Origin: Paraburkholderia panacisoli
GTDB taxonomy: Bacteria > Pseudomonadota > Gammaproteobacteria > Burkholderiales > Burkholderiaceae
Assembly: GCF_008369935.1 (NCBI RefSeq)
Contig: NZ_VTUZ01000012.1
Location: 124,001-188,000, forward strand
DNA length: 64,000 nt
Direction: 5' to 3'
Below the pieces are notes generated by a model, which was not told the origin of the DNA, searched no databases, and saw only the letters and a program-made list of their open reading frames with translations. This document shows, in pieces, positions 43,376 through 52,289 of the stretch. Made by a program: the position numbers and the translations under genes. How positions within the stretch are numbered: the first letter of the stretch is position 1; the number at the start of each line of letters is the position of its first letter.

Positions 43376-43834
43376 ATGCGCTACTGGCTAATGAAGTCCG
43401 AACCGGACGAAGCAAGCATCGACCATCTCGCCAATGCACCGCATCGCACGTTGCCGTGGACCGGTGTGCGAAATTACCAGGCGCGCAACTTCATGCGCGA
43501 CATGATGCAGGTCGGCGACGGCGTGCTGTTCTATCATTCGAGCTGTCCTGAACCCGGCATTGCCGGGCTGGCGGAAGTCTCATCCACTGCTTATCCGGAC
43601 CCGACCCAGTTCGACAGGAAGAGTCCGTACTACGACGCGAAGTCGTCGCAGGAAACGCCGCGCTGGTTACTTGTCGACGTGGTGTTCAAGAAGAAGATTC
43701 CGCTGATTCCGCTTGCCGCACTGCGCGAGCATGAAGAATTGCGGGACATGCGCGTGCTCGCCAAAGGCAACCGCCTGTCGATCACACCCGTGACCGAGGC
43801 CGAATGGCGCTTCATTACCAAGCGGCTCATTTGA
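43376..43834 (+). CDS. EVE-domain protein
   Basis: A 152-residue single-domain EVE (PUA-like) protein: MRYWLMKSEPDEASIDHL, TGVRNYQARNFMRDMMQVGD, VLFYHSSCPEPGIAG and DPTQFDRKSPYYD. EVE folds bind modified bases in DNA or RNA; stand-alone members are widespread in proteobacteria and their targets are not settled. It lies after the 6S RNA terminator with its own ATG at 43376, whose ribosome site is weak. No restriction or modification genes are nearby, so a housekeeping role is more likely than defence. Confidence 0.9.
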   Translation: MRYWLMKSEPDEASIDHLANAPHRTLPWTGVRNYQARNFMRDMMQVGDGVLFYHSSCPEPGIAGLAEVSSTAYPDPTQFDRKSPYYDAKSSQETPRWLLVDVVFKKKIPLIPLAALREHEELRDMRVLAKGNRLSITPVTEAEWRFITKRLI

Positions 43835-43987
43835 CGTCTATCACGTTGAATCTGGCGGAGGGCGAACCGTTGGCGCTGCGTCGTATGTCGCGAATGATCA
43901 CAGCACGCGCGAACGCAGCGCTGATGTCGTGAGCGATGCCGACTCAAGGAACCAAGCCCGGGTTGCACACGCCTAAAGAACCGAACC

Positions 43988-44017
43988 GCAAACGTCGTGC
44001 CACTGCACGGCGTTTGC
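43988..44017 (+). promoter_or_regulatory. 13-bp-stem hairpin in the leader of the SIMPL-domain gene
   Basis: GCAAACGTCGTGC (43988-44000) pairs with GCACGGCGTTTGC (44005-44017) across a CACT loop, with one G-T wobble. It lies 40 nt before the ATG at 44058 and is not followed by a T-run. It may be a leader structure or a leftover terminator-like element of the EVE gene; function unknown. Confidence 0.55.
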
Positions 44018-44057
44018 GCCCCTCGGGCACAACCCCGTTCAAGCAAGGAGTTCAGCC

Positions 44058-44789
44058 ATGACGAAAACAACCGCACGGGCACTCGCACTCGCTCTCGCGT
44101 GCACCACGCCTGTCGCGCTCGCACTGACCCCGGCCATAGCGCGCGCCCAAGGCGTGATGCAGTCGCAGCCCTCGGGCGTGCTGTCGCTCAACGCGCAGGC
44201 CAGCGCGGAAGTGCCGCAAGACGTCGTCAATATCACGCTGTTTTACGAGCAGCAAGCCAGCGACCCTTCAACGCTCACCGCCACGCTGAACCAGCGTGCC
44301 GATTCGGCGCTGCAAAAAGCGCGCGGTGTGAGCGGCGTGACGGCCCGCACGGGTTCGTTCTCGATCTTCCCGTCCACCGATCGTGACGGGCGCATTTCCG
44401 CGTGGCGCGGCCGCACGGAAGTCGTGCTCGAATCGCGCGACTTCGGCGCGGCGTCGAAGCTCGCGGGCGAGATGGCCTCGATCATGCAGGTCGGCAACGT
44501 GCAGTTCTCGCTATCGCCCGAAGCGCAGCGCGCCGCCGAACAGAAGCTCAGCGGCGAAGCGATCAAATCGTTCCGCGACCAGGCTGCGTCGTCGGCGCAG
44601 GCGTTCGGCTTCAGCGGCTATTCGATTCGCGAGGTCAACGTCAATCACAGCGGCGTGATGCCGCGTCCCATGATGATGATGAGCGCGCGCGCGATGGGCG
44701 CCGACGCCAAGGGGATGGCGCCGATGCCGCTCGAAGGCGGCACGTCGACGGTGACGGTCAACGTATCGGGCTCGGTGCAGATGAAGTGA
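44058..44789 (+). CDS. Periplasmic SIMPL-domain (DUF541) protein
   Basis: A 243-residue exported protein with a signal peptide (MTKTTARALALALACTTPVA, cleavage about residue 30) and a SIMPL/DUF541 domain: GVLSLNAQASAEVPQDVVNI, VTARTGSFSIFPSTDRDGR, WRGRTEVVLESRDF, and a C-terminal strand TVTVNVSGSVQMK. The family forms oligomeric barrels in the periplasm or membrane; a role in oxidative stress has been reported for E. coli YggE. AAGGAG precedes the ATG. It is a single gene followed by a terminator. Confidence 0.87.
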   Translation: MTKTTARALALALACTTPVALALTPAIARAQGVMQSQPSGVLSLNAQASAEVPQDVVNITLFYEQQASDPSTLTATLNQRADSALQKARGVSGVTARTGSFSIFPSTDRDGRISAWRGRTEVVLESRDFGAASKLAGEMASIMQVGNVQFSLSPEAQRAAEQKLSGEAIKSFRDQAASSAQAFGFSGYSIREVNVNHSGVMPRPMMMMSARAMGADAKGMAPMPLEGGTSTVTVNVSGSVQMK

Positions 44790-44820
44790 CGCGCGTGGTT
44801 TTGCGGCGGGCGTCCGCGCG

Positions 44821-44850
44821 CCGCTGTGCCGCTGTGCCGCTGTGCCGCTG
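44821..44850. repeat. Tandem octanucleotide repeat CCGCTGTG
   Basis: Three perfect tandem copies of CCGCTGTG (44821-44844) and a partial fourth lie between the SIMPL gene and its terminator. This is a simple repeat in non-coding DNA, possibly variable between strains. Confidence 0.85.
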
Positions 44851-44856
44851 CCAAAG

Positions 44857-44884
44857 AAAACGCCACGGCATGCCGTGGCGTTTT
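44857..44884. terminator. Bidirectional terminator between the SIMPL gene and lgt
   Basis: A perfect palindrome, AAAACGCCACGGCA followed by its complement TGCCGTGGCGTTTT, with an extra T after it. Hairpins on both strands end in a U-run, fitting the convergent genes on each side. Confidence 0.9.
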
Positions 44885-44921
44885 TCATCGAGCACTGGCT
44901 ACGATAAACCGTAGGTAGCCC

Positions 44922-45827
44922 TCAGCTCGCGCTGACCGCTTGCGCCGGTTCGCGGCGCGCACGGCGATACGACCACACCAGCATGCCGATGCCCGCGAGA
45001 ATCATTGGCAGCGACAGCCATTGGCCCATCGAAAGGCCCATCGCCAGCAGGCCGAGGAAGTCGTCCGGCTCGCGCGCGAATTCGACCGTGAAGCGCGCGA
45101 GGCCGTAGCCGATCAGGAACACCGCCGAAATCGCGCCCAGCGGCTTGGGCTTGCGCGAAAAGAAGAACAGCACGAAAAACAGCGCGACGCCTTCGAGCGC
45201 AATCTCGTACAGCTCCGACGGATGCCGCGGCAGCATGCGATATTGCGCGAACACGTCATTCAGATGCCATTGCGCGGCCAGTTGCGGATGCGCGGCGAGC
45301 CACGCGGCGTCGTCGGGCGCGGCACCGGGAAACAGCATCGCCCACGGCGCGGACGGATCGGTCACACGGCCCCACAATTCGCCGTTGATGAAATTGCCCA
45401 GGCGCCCCGCCGCGAGCCCGGTGGGCACCATCGGCGCGACGAAGTCGGTGACCTGCAGCCACGAGCGTTTGCGCTGATACGCGAACAGCACCATTGCGAG
45501 CGTCACGCCGAGGAAGCCGCCGTGAAACGACATGCCGCCCTCCCACACCTTGAAGATGTCGAGCGGATGCGCGAAATAAAAACTCGCCTTGTAGAACAGC
45601 ACATAGCCGAGCCGGCCGCCGAGTATCGTGCCGAGCACGCCGTAGAACAGCATGTCGTCGATGTCCTTGACGGTCCAGCCTTGCGCGGCGACGTACGGCA
45701 AACGCAGCCGCAGCCGGCCGACGACGATCGCCGCGACGAACGCGACGAGGTACATCAGTCCATACCAGCGCACGGCGAGCGGCCCCAGATGAATGGCAAT
45801 GGGGTCGAAATTGGGGTGAATGAGCAT
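44922..45827 (-). CDS. lgt: Prolipoprotein diacylglyceryl transferase
   Basis: Inner-membrane enzyme transferring diacylglycerol from phosphatidylglycerol to the lipobox cysteine of prolipoproteins. The 301-residue protein has about seven hydrophobic segments, the conserved GGMSFHGGFLG with the essential His, and the Lgt signature GRLGNFINGELWGR; HPSELYEIALEG and the later ARFTVEFAREPDDF also match. Length is typical. It presumably matures lipoproteins such as those encoded at 13.2 and 15.3 kb. Confidence 0.97.
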   Translation of the reverse strand: MLIHPNFDPIAIHLGPLAVRWYGLMYLVAFVAAIVVGRLRLRLPYVAAQGWTVKDIDDMLFYGVLGTILGGRLGYVLFYKASFYFAHPLDIFKVWEGGMSFHGGFLGVTLAMVLFAYQRKRSWLQVTDFVAPMVPTGLAAGRLGNFINGELWGRVTDPSAPWAMLFPGAAPDDAAWLAAHPQLAAQWHLNDVFAQYRMLPRHPSELYEIALEGVALFFVLFFFSRKPKPLGAISAVFLIGYGLARFTVEFAREPDDFLGLLAMGLSMGQWLSLPMILAGIGMLVWSYRRARREPAQAVSAS

Positions 45828-45958
45828 CGGGTTGTTATGGGCAGTTCAGGTTCAGAAGCGGAGTTGTCCAATGAATTGTCCGGGGGCGGCCTGTGGCGCG
45901 CGCCCGTTCGGCGCATGCATTTGACGGTGCGACCCGCAATGCGTTCGCGGCGGCGCCG

Positions 45959-46948
45959 CTAGACACGCGGCGCGACGGACTGCGCGTCGCCGGTGGCGGC
46001 GTGCGAGCGCACGATGTCGATGAAACCGGCCAGCACCGGACTCACCTCGTCCGTGCGCCAGACCAGCCCCGTCTCGATCGCGGGCACCGACTCGGACAGC
46101 GGCCGGTACACGACGCCCGTGCGGCGCAGATTACGCAACGATTGCGGCACCAGTGCGACGCCCATGCCGGCCGATACGAGGCTCACGATGGTTTGCATCT
46201 GGATCGCCTCCTGGCCGACCCGGGGTGCGAGGCCCGCCACGCCGTAGCAATCCATAATGATGTCATAAAAGCCCGGCGCCAGACGTCTGGGGAAGATCAC
46301 GAGCGGAGCGTCGGCGACATCGCGCAGGCTGACCGGCGTGTCCAGCCACTCGGCGCGCGGGTCGCAGCCGCGGTCGGCACCGGCGGCGCTGGTCACGCGC
46401 GCGGCCATGTCCGCCGACATCGCGATCACCAGCGGCTCGCGCGCGATTGGCAGCCACGCGAGCTGCGCGCTGTAGCGCGACGGCAGCGGCGCGATCGCGA
46501 GGCCGGCGTCGATGCGGCCGGCCATCAGTTCGCCTACCTGCACGTCGCTGGTGGCCTCGGTCAGTTCGAGCCGCACACGCGGATGACGCGTGCCGAAATC
46601 GCGCAGCAGGGGCGGCAACAAGCCGTAGTCCGCCGTGGACACGAACGCCAGCGACAATACGCCCGCCTCGCCGCGCGCGAGGCTCTGCGCGAGCGGCCGC
46701 AGACCCTCGGCCCTCGCCAGCAGGCGCTCGACCTCGGGCAGCAGATCGGCGCCGACCGGCGTGAGTTCGACCGACCGCTTGGTGCGCGCGAACAACGCCA
46801 CGCCGAGCGTCTCTTCCAGCGCGCGGATGGCTTGCGACAAAGGCGGCTGCGTCATCGACAGGCGCGCGGCCGCGCGTCCGAAGTGCTTCTCTTCGGCGAC
46901 GGTGACGAAATAGCGCAACTGGCGCAGGTCAGGCGTGGCAGGCAGCAT
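45959..46948 (-). CDS. LysR-family transcriptional regulator divergent from ilvD
   Basis: A 329-residue LysR-type regulator with the winged helix-turn-helix at residues ~7-50 (LRQLRYFVTVAEEKHFGRAA, then MTQPPLSQAIRALEETLG) and a type 2 periplasmic-binding effector domain. It is divergent from ilvD with 181 bp between the starts, the classical arrangement for control of a neighbouring gene. Ligand and true targets are unknown; ilvD is the first candidate. Confidence 0.9.
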   Translation of the reverse strand: MLPATPDLRQLRYFVTVAEEKHFGRAAARLSMTQPPLSQAIRALEETLGVALFARTKRSVELTPVGADLLPEVERLLARAEGLRPLAQSLARGEAGVLSLAFVSTADYGLLPPLLRDFGTRHPRVRLELTEATSDVQVGELMAGRIDAGLAIAPLPSRYSAQLAWLPIAREPLVIAMSADMAARVTSAAGADRGCDPRAEWLDTPVSLRDVADAPLVIFPRRLAPGFYDIIMDCYGVAGLAPRVGQEAIQMQTIVSLVSAGMGVALVPQSLRNLRRTGVVYRPLSESVPAIETGLVWRTDEVSPVLAGFIDIVRSHAATGDAQSVAPRV

Positions 46949-47129
46949 GATTAATACATTTTACGACCTAATCGCGGGTGAATAATATATTGGACACACG
47001 CTTCGCAAAACTCCATCCTTGCGCAACGAGCCGGAACTACACTGAACTGACGCGCTGACGAGTCCGCGCAGCCCATGCATGGCGGCCAGCCCGCGGCCCA
47101 GCTCAAAACAAGACAGATTGGAGATCCCC
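46949..47129. promoter_or_regulatory. Divergent regulatory region between the LysR gene and ilvD
   Basis: A 181-bp spacer whose LysR-proximal 50 bp is strikingly AT-rich for this genome and contains the self-complementary AATATATT within TGAATAATATATTGG. This is a reasonable place for a LysR box and overlapping promoters. I could not define a single T-N11-A motif with certainty. Confidence 0.45.
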
Positions 47130-48803
47130 ATGGCATACAACCGTCGTTCGAAGAACATCACGCAAGGTGTGGCGCGTTCGCCGAACCGCTCGATGTACTA
47201 CGCGCTTGGCTACCAGAAGGAAGATTTCGACAAGCCGATGATCGGCATCGCCAACGGCCACTCGACCATCACGCCCTGCAACGCCGGCCTGCAGCGGCTG
47301 GCCGACGCCGCCGTCGTCGCGGTCAAGCGCGCTGACGCCAATCCGCAGATCTTCGGCACGCCGACGATCTCGGATGGCATGTCGATGGGCACCGAAGGCA
47401 TGAAGTACTCGCTGGTGTCGCGCGAAGTGATCGCCGATTGCATCGAGACCTGCGTGCAAGGCCAATGGATGGACGGCGTGGTCGTGATCGGCGGTTGCGA
47501 CAAGAACATGCCGGGCGGCATGATCGGCCTCGCGCGCATGAACGTGCCGGGCATCTACGTGTACGGCGGCACGATCCGGCCGGGCAACTGGAAAGGCGCC
47601 GACCTGACCATCGTGTCGTCGTTCGAAGCGGTCGGCGAATTCACGGCGGGCCGGATGTCGCAGGAAGATTTCGAAGGCATCGAAAGGAACGCGTGCCCGT
47701 CCACGGGTTCGTGCGGCGGCATGTACACCGCCAACACGATGAGCTCGTCGTTCGAGGCGCTCGGCATGTCGCTGCTGTATTCGTCGACGATGGCCAATCC
47801 GGACGAGGAGAAGGTCGACTCGGCCGCCGAATCGGCGCGCGTGCTGGTCGAAGCGGTCAAGCAGGACCTGAAGCCGCGCGACATCATCACGAAGAAGTCG
47901 ATCGAAAACGCCGTGGCGCTGATCATGGCCACCGGCGGCTCGACCAATGCCGTGCTGCACTATCTGGCGATCGCGCACGCGGCCGAAGTGGAGTGGACCA
48001 TCGACGACTTCGAGCGCATGCGCAAGAAAGTGCCCGTGATCTGCAACCTGAAGCCGTCGGGCCAGTACGTGGCGACCGATCTGCACAAGGCAGGCGGCAT
48101 CCCGCAAGTCATGAAGATCCTGCTCGACGCGGGCCTGCTGCACGGCGAATGCATCACCATCACCGGCAAGACGCTCGCCGAAGAGTTGAAGGACGTGCCA
48201 AGCAAGCCGCGCGCCGATCAGAAAGTGATCTTTCCGATCGACCAGGCGCTGTACGACGAAGGCCATCTCGCAATCCTGAAGGGCAACCTGGCCGAGGACG
48301 GCGCGGTCGCCAAGATCACCGGCCTGAAGAACCCGGTGATCACCGGGCCGGCCCGCGTGTTCGACGACGAGCAAAGCGCCATGGAGGCGATTCTGGCCGA
48401 CAGAATCGTCGCCGGCGACGTGGTGGTGCTGCGCTACCTCGGCCCGAAGGGCGGGCCCGGCATGCCGGAAATGCTCGCGCCGACTTCGGCGATCATCGGC
48501 AAGGGTCTCGGCGAAAGCGTCGGCCTGATCACCGACGGCCGCTTCTCGGGCGGCACGTGGGGCATGGTGGTCGGCCACGTCGCGCCGGAAGCGTTCGCGG
48601 GCGGCACGATCGCGCTCGTGCAGGAAGGCGATTCGATCACGATCGACGCGCACAAGCTGCTGCTGCAACTGAACGTCGACGACGCCGAACTGCAGCGCCG
48701 CCGTGCCACCTGGCAGCAACCGCAGCCGCGCTACACGCGCGGCGTGATGGCGAAGTACTTCGCGCTGGCGCTGCCGGCGAACAAGGGCGCGGTGACGGGC
48801 TGA
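47130..48803 (+). CDS. ilvD: Dihydroxy-acid dehydratase
   Basis: Fe-S dehydratase of branched-chain amino-acid synthesis, converting dihydroxyacids to 2-ketoacids for valine, isoleucine, leucine and pantothenate. The 557-residue protein carries three conserved cysteines in the cluster-ligand contexts TPCNAGL (Cys50), GGCDKNMPGG (Cys123) and PSTGSCGGMYTANT (Cys195). The C-terminal region has ITDGRFSGGTWGMVVGHVAP. It is shorter than the 616-residue E. coli enzyme and matches the roughly 560-residue subgroup. GGAG precedes the ATG at 47130. Its product links to panC/panD earlier in the window through pantoate supply. Confidence 0.97.
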   Translation: MAYNRRSKNITQGVARSPNRSMYYALGYQKEDFDKPMIGIANGHSTITPCNAGLQRLADAAVVAVKRADANPQIFGTPTISDGMSMGTEGMKYSLVSREVIADCIETCVQGQWMDGVVVIGGCDKNMPGGMIGLARMNVPGIYVYGGTIRPGNWKGADLTIVSSFEAVGEFTAGRMSQEDFEGIERNACPSTGSCGGMYTANTMSSSFEALGMSLLYSSTMANPDEEKVDSAAESARVLVEAVKQDLKPRDIITKKSIENAVALIMATGGSTNAVLHYLAIAHAAEVEWTIDDFERMRKKVPVICNLKPSGQYVATDLHKAGGIPQVMKILLDAGLLHGECITITGKTLAEELKDVPSKPRADQKVIFPIDQALYDEGHLAILKGNLAEDGAVAKITGLKNPVITGPARVFDDEQSAMEAILADRIVAGDVVVLRYLGPKGGPGMPEMLAPTSAIIGKGLGESVGLITDGRFSGGTWGMVVGHVAPEAFAGGTIALVQEGDSITIDAHKLLLQLNVDDAELQRRRATWQQPQPRYTRGVMAKYFALALPANKGAVTG

Positions 48804-48842
48804 GCGCGCCAGGCAAGGTACGTAAAAGCGCCTAGGAGCACG

Positions 48843-48872
48843 AAGGGGCGCACGGGAAACCGTGCGCCCCTT
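48843..48872 (+). terminator. Terminator after ilvD
   Basis: AAGGGGCGCACGG (48843-48855) pairs perfectly with CCGTGCGCCCCTT (48860-48872) around a GAAA tetraloop, followed by TCCTTCT. It lies 39 nt after the ilvD stop codon. Confidence 0.85.
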
Positions 48873-48926
48873 TCCTTCTATAATGCTCGCACCACGAGTC
48901 GGGCCCCTGCACCGACGGAGACCACA

Positions 48927-49265
48927 ATGAATTCGATGTCGTATGCGGCGCTCGCAGCCGTGATGCTGGGCGCCCTATTGAGCGCCGGCAGTCGCGCCGC
49001 GCATGCCGAGGCCTCCGCCGGCCTCGCGCTGGCCCAGCAGCAGAACTGCATGAGTTGCCATTCGGTCACCCGCTCCTTCATGGGACCGGCGCTGCACGAG
49101 GTCGCGGCGAGATATGCCGGACGCGAAGACGCCGCGCTTTATCTGAAGCACAAGATTCTGGACGGCAGCACGGGCGTATGGGGTCCGGTGCCGATGCCCG
49201 CGAATACGCAGCTCACACCCGATCAGGCGGCCGCGCTGGCGGCCTGGGTGTTGACCCTCAAATGA
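48927..49265 (+). CDS. Periplasmic monohaem c-type cytochrome
   Basis: A 112-residue class I cytochrome c. Signal peptide covers residues ~1-27 (ending SRAAHA). The haem site CMSCH is at about residues 41-45 and the axial methionine lies in GPVPMPANTQLTPD. The tail ALAAWVLTLK is typical of small c551/c552-type electron carriers. Electron partners are unknown. A GGAG site precedes the ATG. It is a single gene between two terminators. Confidence 0.92.
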   Translation: MNSMSYAALAAVMLGALLSAGSRAAHAEASAGLALAQQQNCMSCHSVTRSFMGPALHEVAARYAGREDAALYLKHKILDGSTGVWGPVPMPANTQLTPDQAAALAAWVLTLK

Positions 49266-49268
49266 AAC

Positions 49269-49314
49269 GGGCGCCTCGCTGAAGGCGCCCGCCGCAGGCG
49301 TCCATCAGGACGCC
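49269..49314. terminator. Two tandem hairpins between convergent genes
   Basis: GGGCGCCT/AGGCGCCC (49269-49276 with 49283-49290) and GGCGTCC/GGACGCC (49297-49303 with 49308-49314) form adjacent stem-loops just after the cytochrome stop codon. They lack T-runs, so termination may be factor-dependent or the structures may protect the mRNA ends. Confidence 0.5.
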
Positions 49315-49325
49315 GCCTCACACGA

Positions 49326-50030
49326 TCAGCCGCGGCCCGGGCGCCGCGCAAGCTCCTCTTCCACCGCTTCGCGCACCCAGCCGGTCATTTCGCTTTCGAG
49401 CGTCAGCGCCACTTCGCGCGTGATCTGGCTGACGAGCGTGGTGGTGTGTTCCTGCAACGCATCGCGGCAATGCGTTTCGACGATGCCGCGCCCTTCGCCC
49501 GTGAGGAAACCGGCGAAGCGTCTGCGCAGACGTTCCGCGATCGCATCGGCGTCGAGATCCGGCTGCAACAGCGCTGAGGTTTCCGTGTCGCGCGCGATAT
49601 CCGGCGGCACGGTGGCGCCCGCTTCGAGCGGAGCTGCCGGTTCGGTGCGATCGAAGACGCCCGCCAGGCCAGGCGCGACATCCGGGGCCGTCAGCGGCTC
49701 CGGCGCGACTGCGTGCGCGGGTCCGGGCTGGGTTCCGTGAGCGTCGTCGTGAGCGGGCGTGGGCGACAGAACGGGCTCAGGCGAGCGCAGCTCTTGCGGC
49801 GCAAGCACAGGCTGCGGTGCCAGCACGGGCTCCGCATCCGCTGGCAGACGAGGTTCGTCCGCATGCGCCGGCGGCGGCGAGAACACCGGTTCGGTCTTGA
49901 ATCCAGGTTCGCGCAGCGCGTCGGGTCCGGCTGCCGGTTGGCTCTCCGGCGCCGGATGTGCCGGGGCCGCGCGGCCGGGGACGAGAATCTCGTGCAGAAC
50001 CGGAATCGAGTTATCGTTGGTATCGGACAC
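49326..50030 (-). CDS. DUF2486 family protein
   Basis: A 234-residue soluble protein with a two-part layout: a Pro/Ala/Glu-rich low-complexity region (residues ~20-150) with repeated PVLAPQ- and EPVLSP-like phrases, then a conserved C-terminal segment (LDADAIAERLRRRFAGFL, later REVALTLESEMTGWVREAVE). The start MSDTNDNSIPVL matches DUF2486 proteins of Burkholderia, which have no known function. I prefer the GTG at 50030, which has GGAGAG at proper spacing, over the GTG at 50036. It is downstream of holC in the same direction. Confidence 0.82.
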   Translation of the reverse strand: MSDTNDNSIPVLHEILVPGRAAPAHPAPESQPAAGPDALREPGFKTEPVFSPPPAHADEPRLPADAEPVLAPQPVLAPQELRSPEPVLSPTPAHDDAHGTQPGPAHAVAPEPLTAPDVAPGLAGVFDRTEPAAPLEAGATVPPDIARDTETSALLQPDLDADAIAERLRRRFAGFLTGEGRGIVETHCRDALQEHTTTLVSQITREVALTLESEMTGWVREAVEEELARRPGRG

Positions 50031-50138
50031 GTGCACTCTCCGTGTGTGAGTCGAAGCCGAAGCAGGCAGCCCGCGCGCCGCATCCGTCAGTCAGACGACG
50101 GACCCGACGCACACGACCCGCTCCAGGGGGAATGAAGC

Positions 50139-50555
50139 CTAGCTGCCTTGCTTGTAGTTGTTCAAAGCATAGCCGCGATCGCGATAGAAGCGATAACGCT
50201 CGCGACCGGCAATCAGCTCGTCGTGTGTGTTACCGACCACTTCCAGCAATCTTTCGAAACGCGCGAATTGCGCGGGCACCGTCGCGCCGAGATTGAGCAG
50301 CACCTGGTGATGCGGCACGTCGTCGAGGTTCGTGGCCAGCACGATCGGCGTTTGCGCGGCGAGCGGCGTGCCCGCCATGCAGTGCGGCACGAAGTCGAGC
50401 GGCGAGAAGGTCCACAACTGCTCGTCGAAGGCCTGCAGGCGTGCGGGCTCGGCCAGCACGATGGTCGGCTGGCCCGCCAGATACGCCTTGCGGATCAGGC
50501 GGCACGCATACAGCAGCGAGTCGCCGACGTTCGAGTGAAAATCGATTCTCGTCAT
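50139..50555 (-). CDS. holC: DNA polymerase III subunit chi
   Basis: Clamp-loader accessory subunit that links the polymerase holoenzyme to SSB. The 138-residue product begins MTRIDFHSNVGDSLLYACRL and contains VLAEPARLQAFDEQLWTFSP and FVPHCMAGTPLAAQTPIVL, matching HolC. It is next to pepA in the same direction, as in most proteobacteria. The gap to pepA is 70 bp. Confidence 0.94.
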   Translation of the reverse strand: MTRIDFHSNVGDSLLYACRLIRKAYLAGQPTIVLAEPARLQAFDEQLWTFSPLDFVPHCMAGTPLAAQTPIVLATNLDDVPHHQVLLNLGATVPAQFARFERLLEVVGNTHDELIAGRERYRFYRDRGYALNNYKQGS

Positions 50556-50625
50556 CGGCGGCTCCGCGCTGCTGCCGTCGCCGCGCTTACCAGGGTTGCT
50601 GCGCCCGCGGGCTTACTGCAATGCG

Positions 50626-52152
50626 TCATTGCGCGGCGCGACCGTCCGCGGCGCGGTCGATCAGGAACTGCGCGAGCAACGGCACCGGACGGCCGGTGGC
50701 GCCCTTCGCCGCGCCGCTTTTCCACGCGGTGCCGGCGATATCCAGATGCGCCCACGGGTACGTGTCGGTGAAGCGCGACAGGAAGCACGCCGCCGTCACG
50801 CTGCCCGCCGGACGGCCGCCAATGTTGGCGACATCCGCGAAGTTCGACTTCAGCTGGTCCTGGTACTCGTCGTCGAGCGGCAGGCGCCAGGCCGGGTCGG
50901 ACGCTTCGCGCGACGCGTCGAGCAACTCGCCCGCCAGCGCGTCGTCTTTCGAGAACAGCCCGCTGTTGTGATGACCGAGCGCGATGATGCACGCGCCCGT
51001 GAGCGTGGCGATGTCGATCACCGCAGCCGGCTTGAAGCGCTCGGCGTAAGTGAGCGCGTCGCACAGGATCAGGCGGCCTTCGGCGTCCGTGTTCAGCACT
51101 TCGATCGTCAGGCCCTTCATGCTGGTGACGATGTCGCCCGGCTTGGTGGCGGTGCCCGACGGCATGTTCTCCACCGCCGGGATGATGCCGACCACGTTGA
51201 TTTTCAGGCCCATTTCGGCGACCGCCCGCAACGTGCCCAGCACCGAACCGGCACCGCACATGTCGTACTTCATCTCGTCCATGCCTTCGCCCGGCTTCAG
51301 CGAGATGCCGCCCGTGTCGAACGTGACGCCCTTGCCGACCAGCACCACCGGCGCGGCCTTCGCGGCGCCGCCCTGGTACTGCAGCACGATGAACTGCGCG
51401 GGTTCGACCGCGCCGGCCGTGACCGACAGGAACGAGCCCATCTTGAGCGCCTCGCACTGCTTCTCGCCGAGCACCTCGACCTTCAGCTTCCAGTCTTTGG
51501 CGAGCTTCTTCGCGGTGTTGGCGAGGTGGGTCGGCGTGCAGACGTTGCTCGGCAGGTTGCCGAGGTCGCGCGTGAGGTCCATGCCGTTGGCAAGCGCCGC
51601 GCCCTGCTTGGCGGCCAGCTTGGCGGCCTTCTCGTCGCCGGTGTCGACGCTGAAGACGATGCGCTTCAACGCGCGCGCCGAGTTGTCCGGCTTGCTCTTC
51701 ATCTGCGTGAACTTGTAGGTCAGCTCGCGCAGCGCGAGGATCGCGGCGCGCACGCCCCAATCGGCCGAGCGTTCGAGCACCGGCAGCTGGGCCATCGTGA
51801 ACGTGACCTGAACGATTTTGGTGCCGAGCAGCGCGCGCCAGGCGGCCCGCACGGCGTCGCCGTAAGCTTTCTGACTGAAGGCGTCCTGCTTGCCGAGACC
51901 GACCAGCAGCACGCGCGACGCGCCGATGCCCGACACTTCGTGCAGGAACAGCGTGGTGCCGGCCTTGCCGTCCATGTCGCCGGCCTTGATGATGCGCGTC
52001 AGCAGCCCCTTGGTGGCCGCGTCGATCTCTAGCGCGGCGCCCGAGAGCGTTTGCGACTCGAACACACCGATAACGATGCAATCGGATTTCCCGGTCAGGA
52101 AACCGTTTGACGAGCCTTTGGTCCAATCACAGGCTTTTATGCTAAAGTCCAT
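50626..52152 (-). CDS. pepA: Leucyl aminopeptidase (cytosol aminopeptidase, M17)
   Basis: Dimetal aminopeptidase that releases N-terminal residues from peptides; in E. coli it also acts as an architectural DNA-binding protein. The 508-residue protein has an N-terminal macro-like domain and the M17 catalytic domain: LVGKGVTFDTGGISLKP, MKYDMCGAGSVLG, and the signature NTDAEGRLIL. Metal-binding Lys, Asp and Glu residues are in these motifs. The ATG at 52152 gives the typical start (MDFSIKACDW). It is divergent from lptF with a 137-bp spacer. Confidence 0.97.
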   Translation of the reverse strand: MDFSIKACDWTKGSSNGFLTGKSDCIVIGVFESQTLSGAALEIDAATKGLLTRIIKAGDMDGKAGTTLFLHEVSGIGASRVLLVGLGKQDAFSQKAYGDAVRAAWRALLGTKIVQVTFTMAQLPVLERSADWGVRAAILALRELTYKFTQMKSKPDNSARALKRIVFSVDTGDEKAAKLAAKQGAALANGMDLTRDLGNLPSNVCTPTHLANTAKKLAKDWKLKVEVLGEKQCEALKMGSFLSVTAGAVEPAQFIVLQYQGGAAKAAPVVLVGKGVTFDTGGISLKPGEGMDEMKYDMCGAGSVLGTLRAVAEMGLKINVVGIIPAVENMPSGTATKPGDIVTSMKGLTIEVLNTDAEGRLILCDALTYAERFKPAAVIDIATLTGACIIALGHHNSGLFSKDDALAGELLDASREASDPAWRLPLDDEYQDQLKSNFADVANIGGRPAGSVTAACFLSRFTDTYPWAHLDIAGTAWKSGAAKGATGRPVPLLAQFLIDRAADGRAAQ

Positions 52153-52289
52153 CGCGCTTGTCCTCGGATAAAATCTGGGCTTAGGATGAAAGCCGCAATT
52201 ATCCGCTATTTTTCCCGCGGCGGCTGCACCGGAGGCGTGACGGGAAGCAACCCGCACATCGCCGAGAGCGCCCCCTCTCGTCATCAATA

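Noticed and set aside
43376..43834. EVE-domain protein as part of a defence or modification system
   Set aside because: Neighbours are 6S RNA, zapA and a periplasmic protein; there is no nuclease, methyltransferase or mobile-element context.
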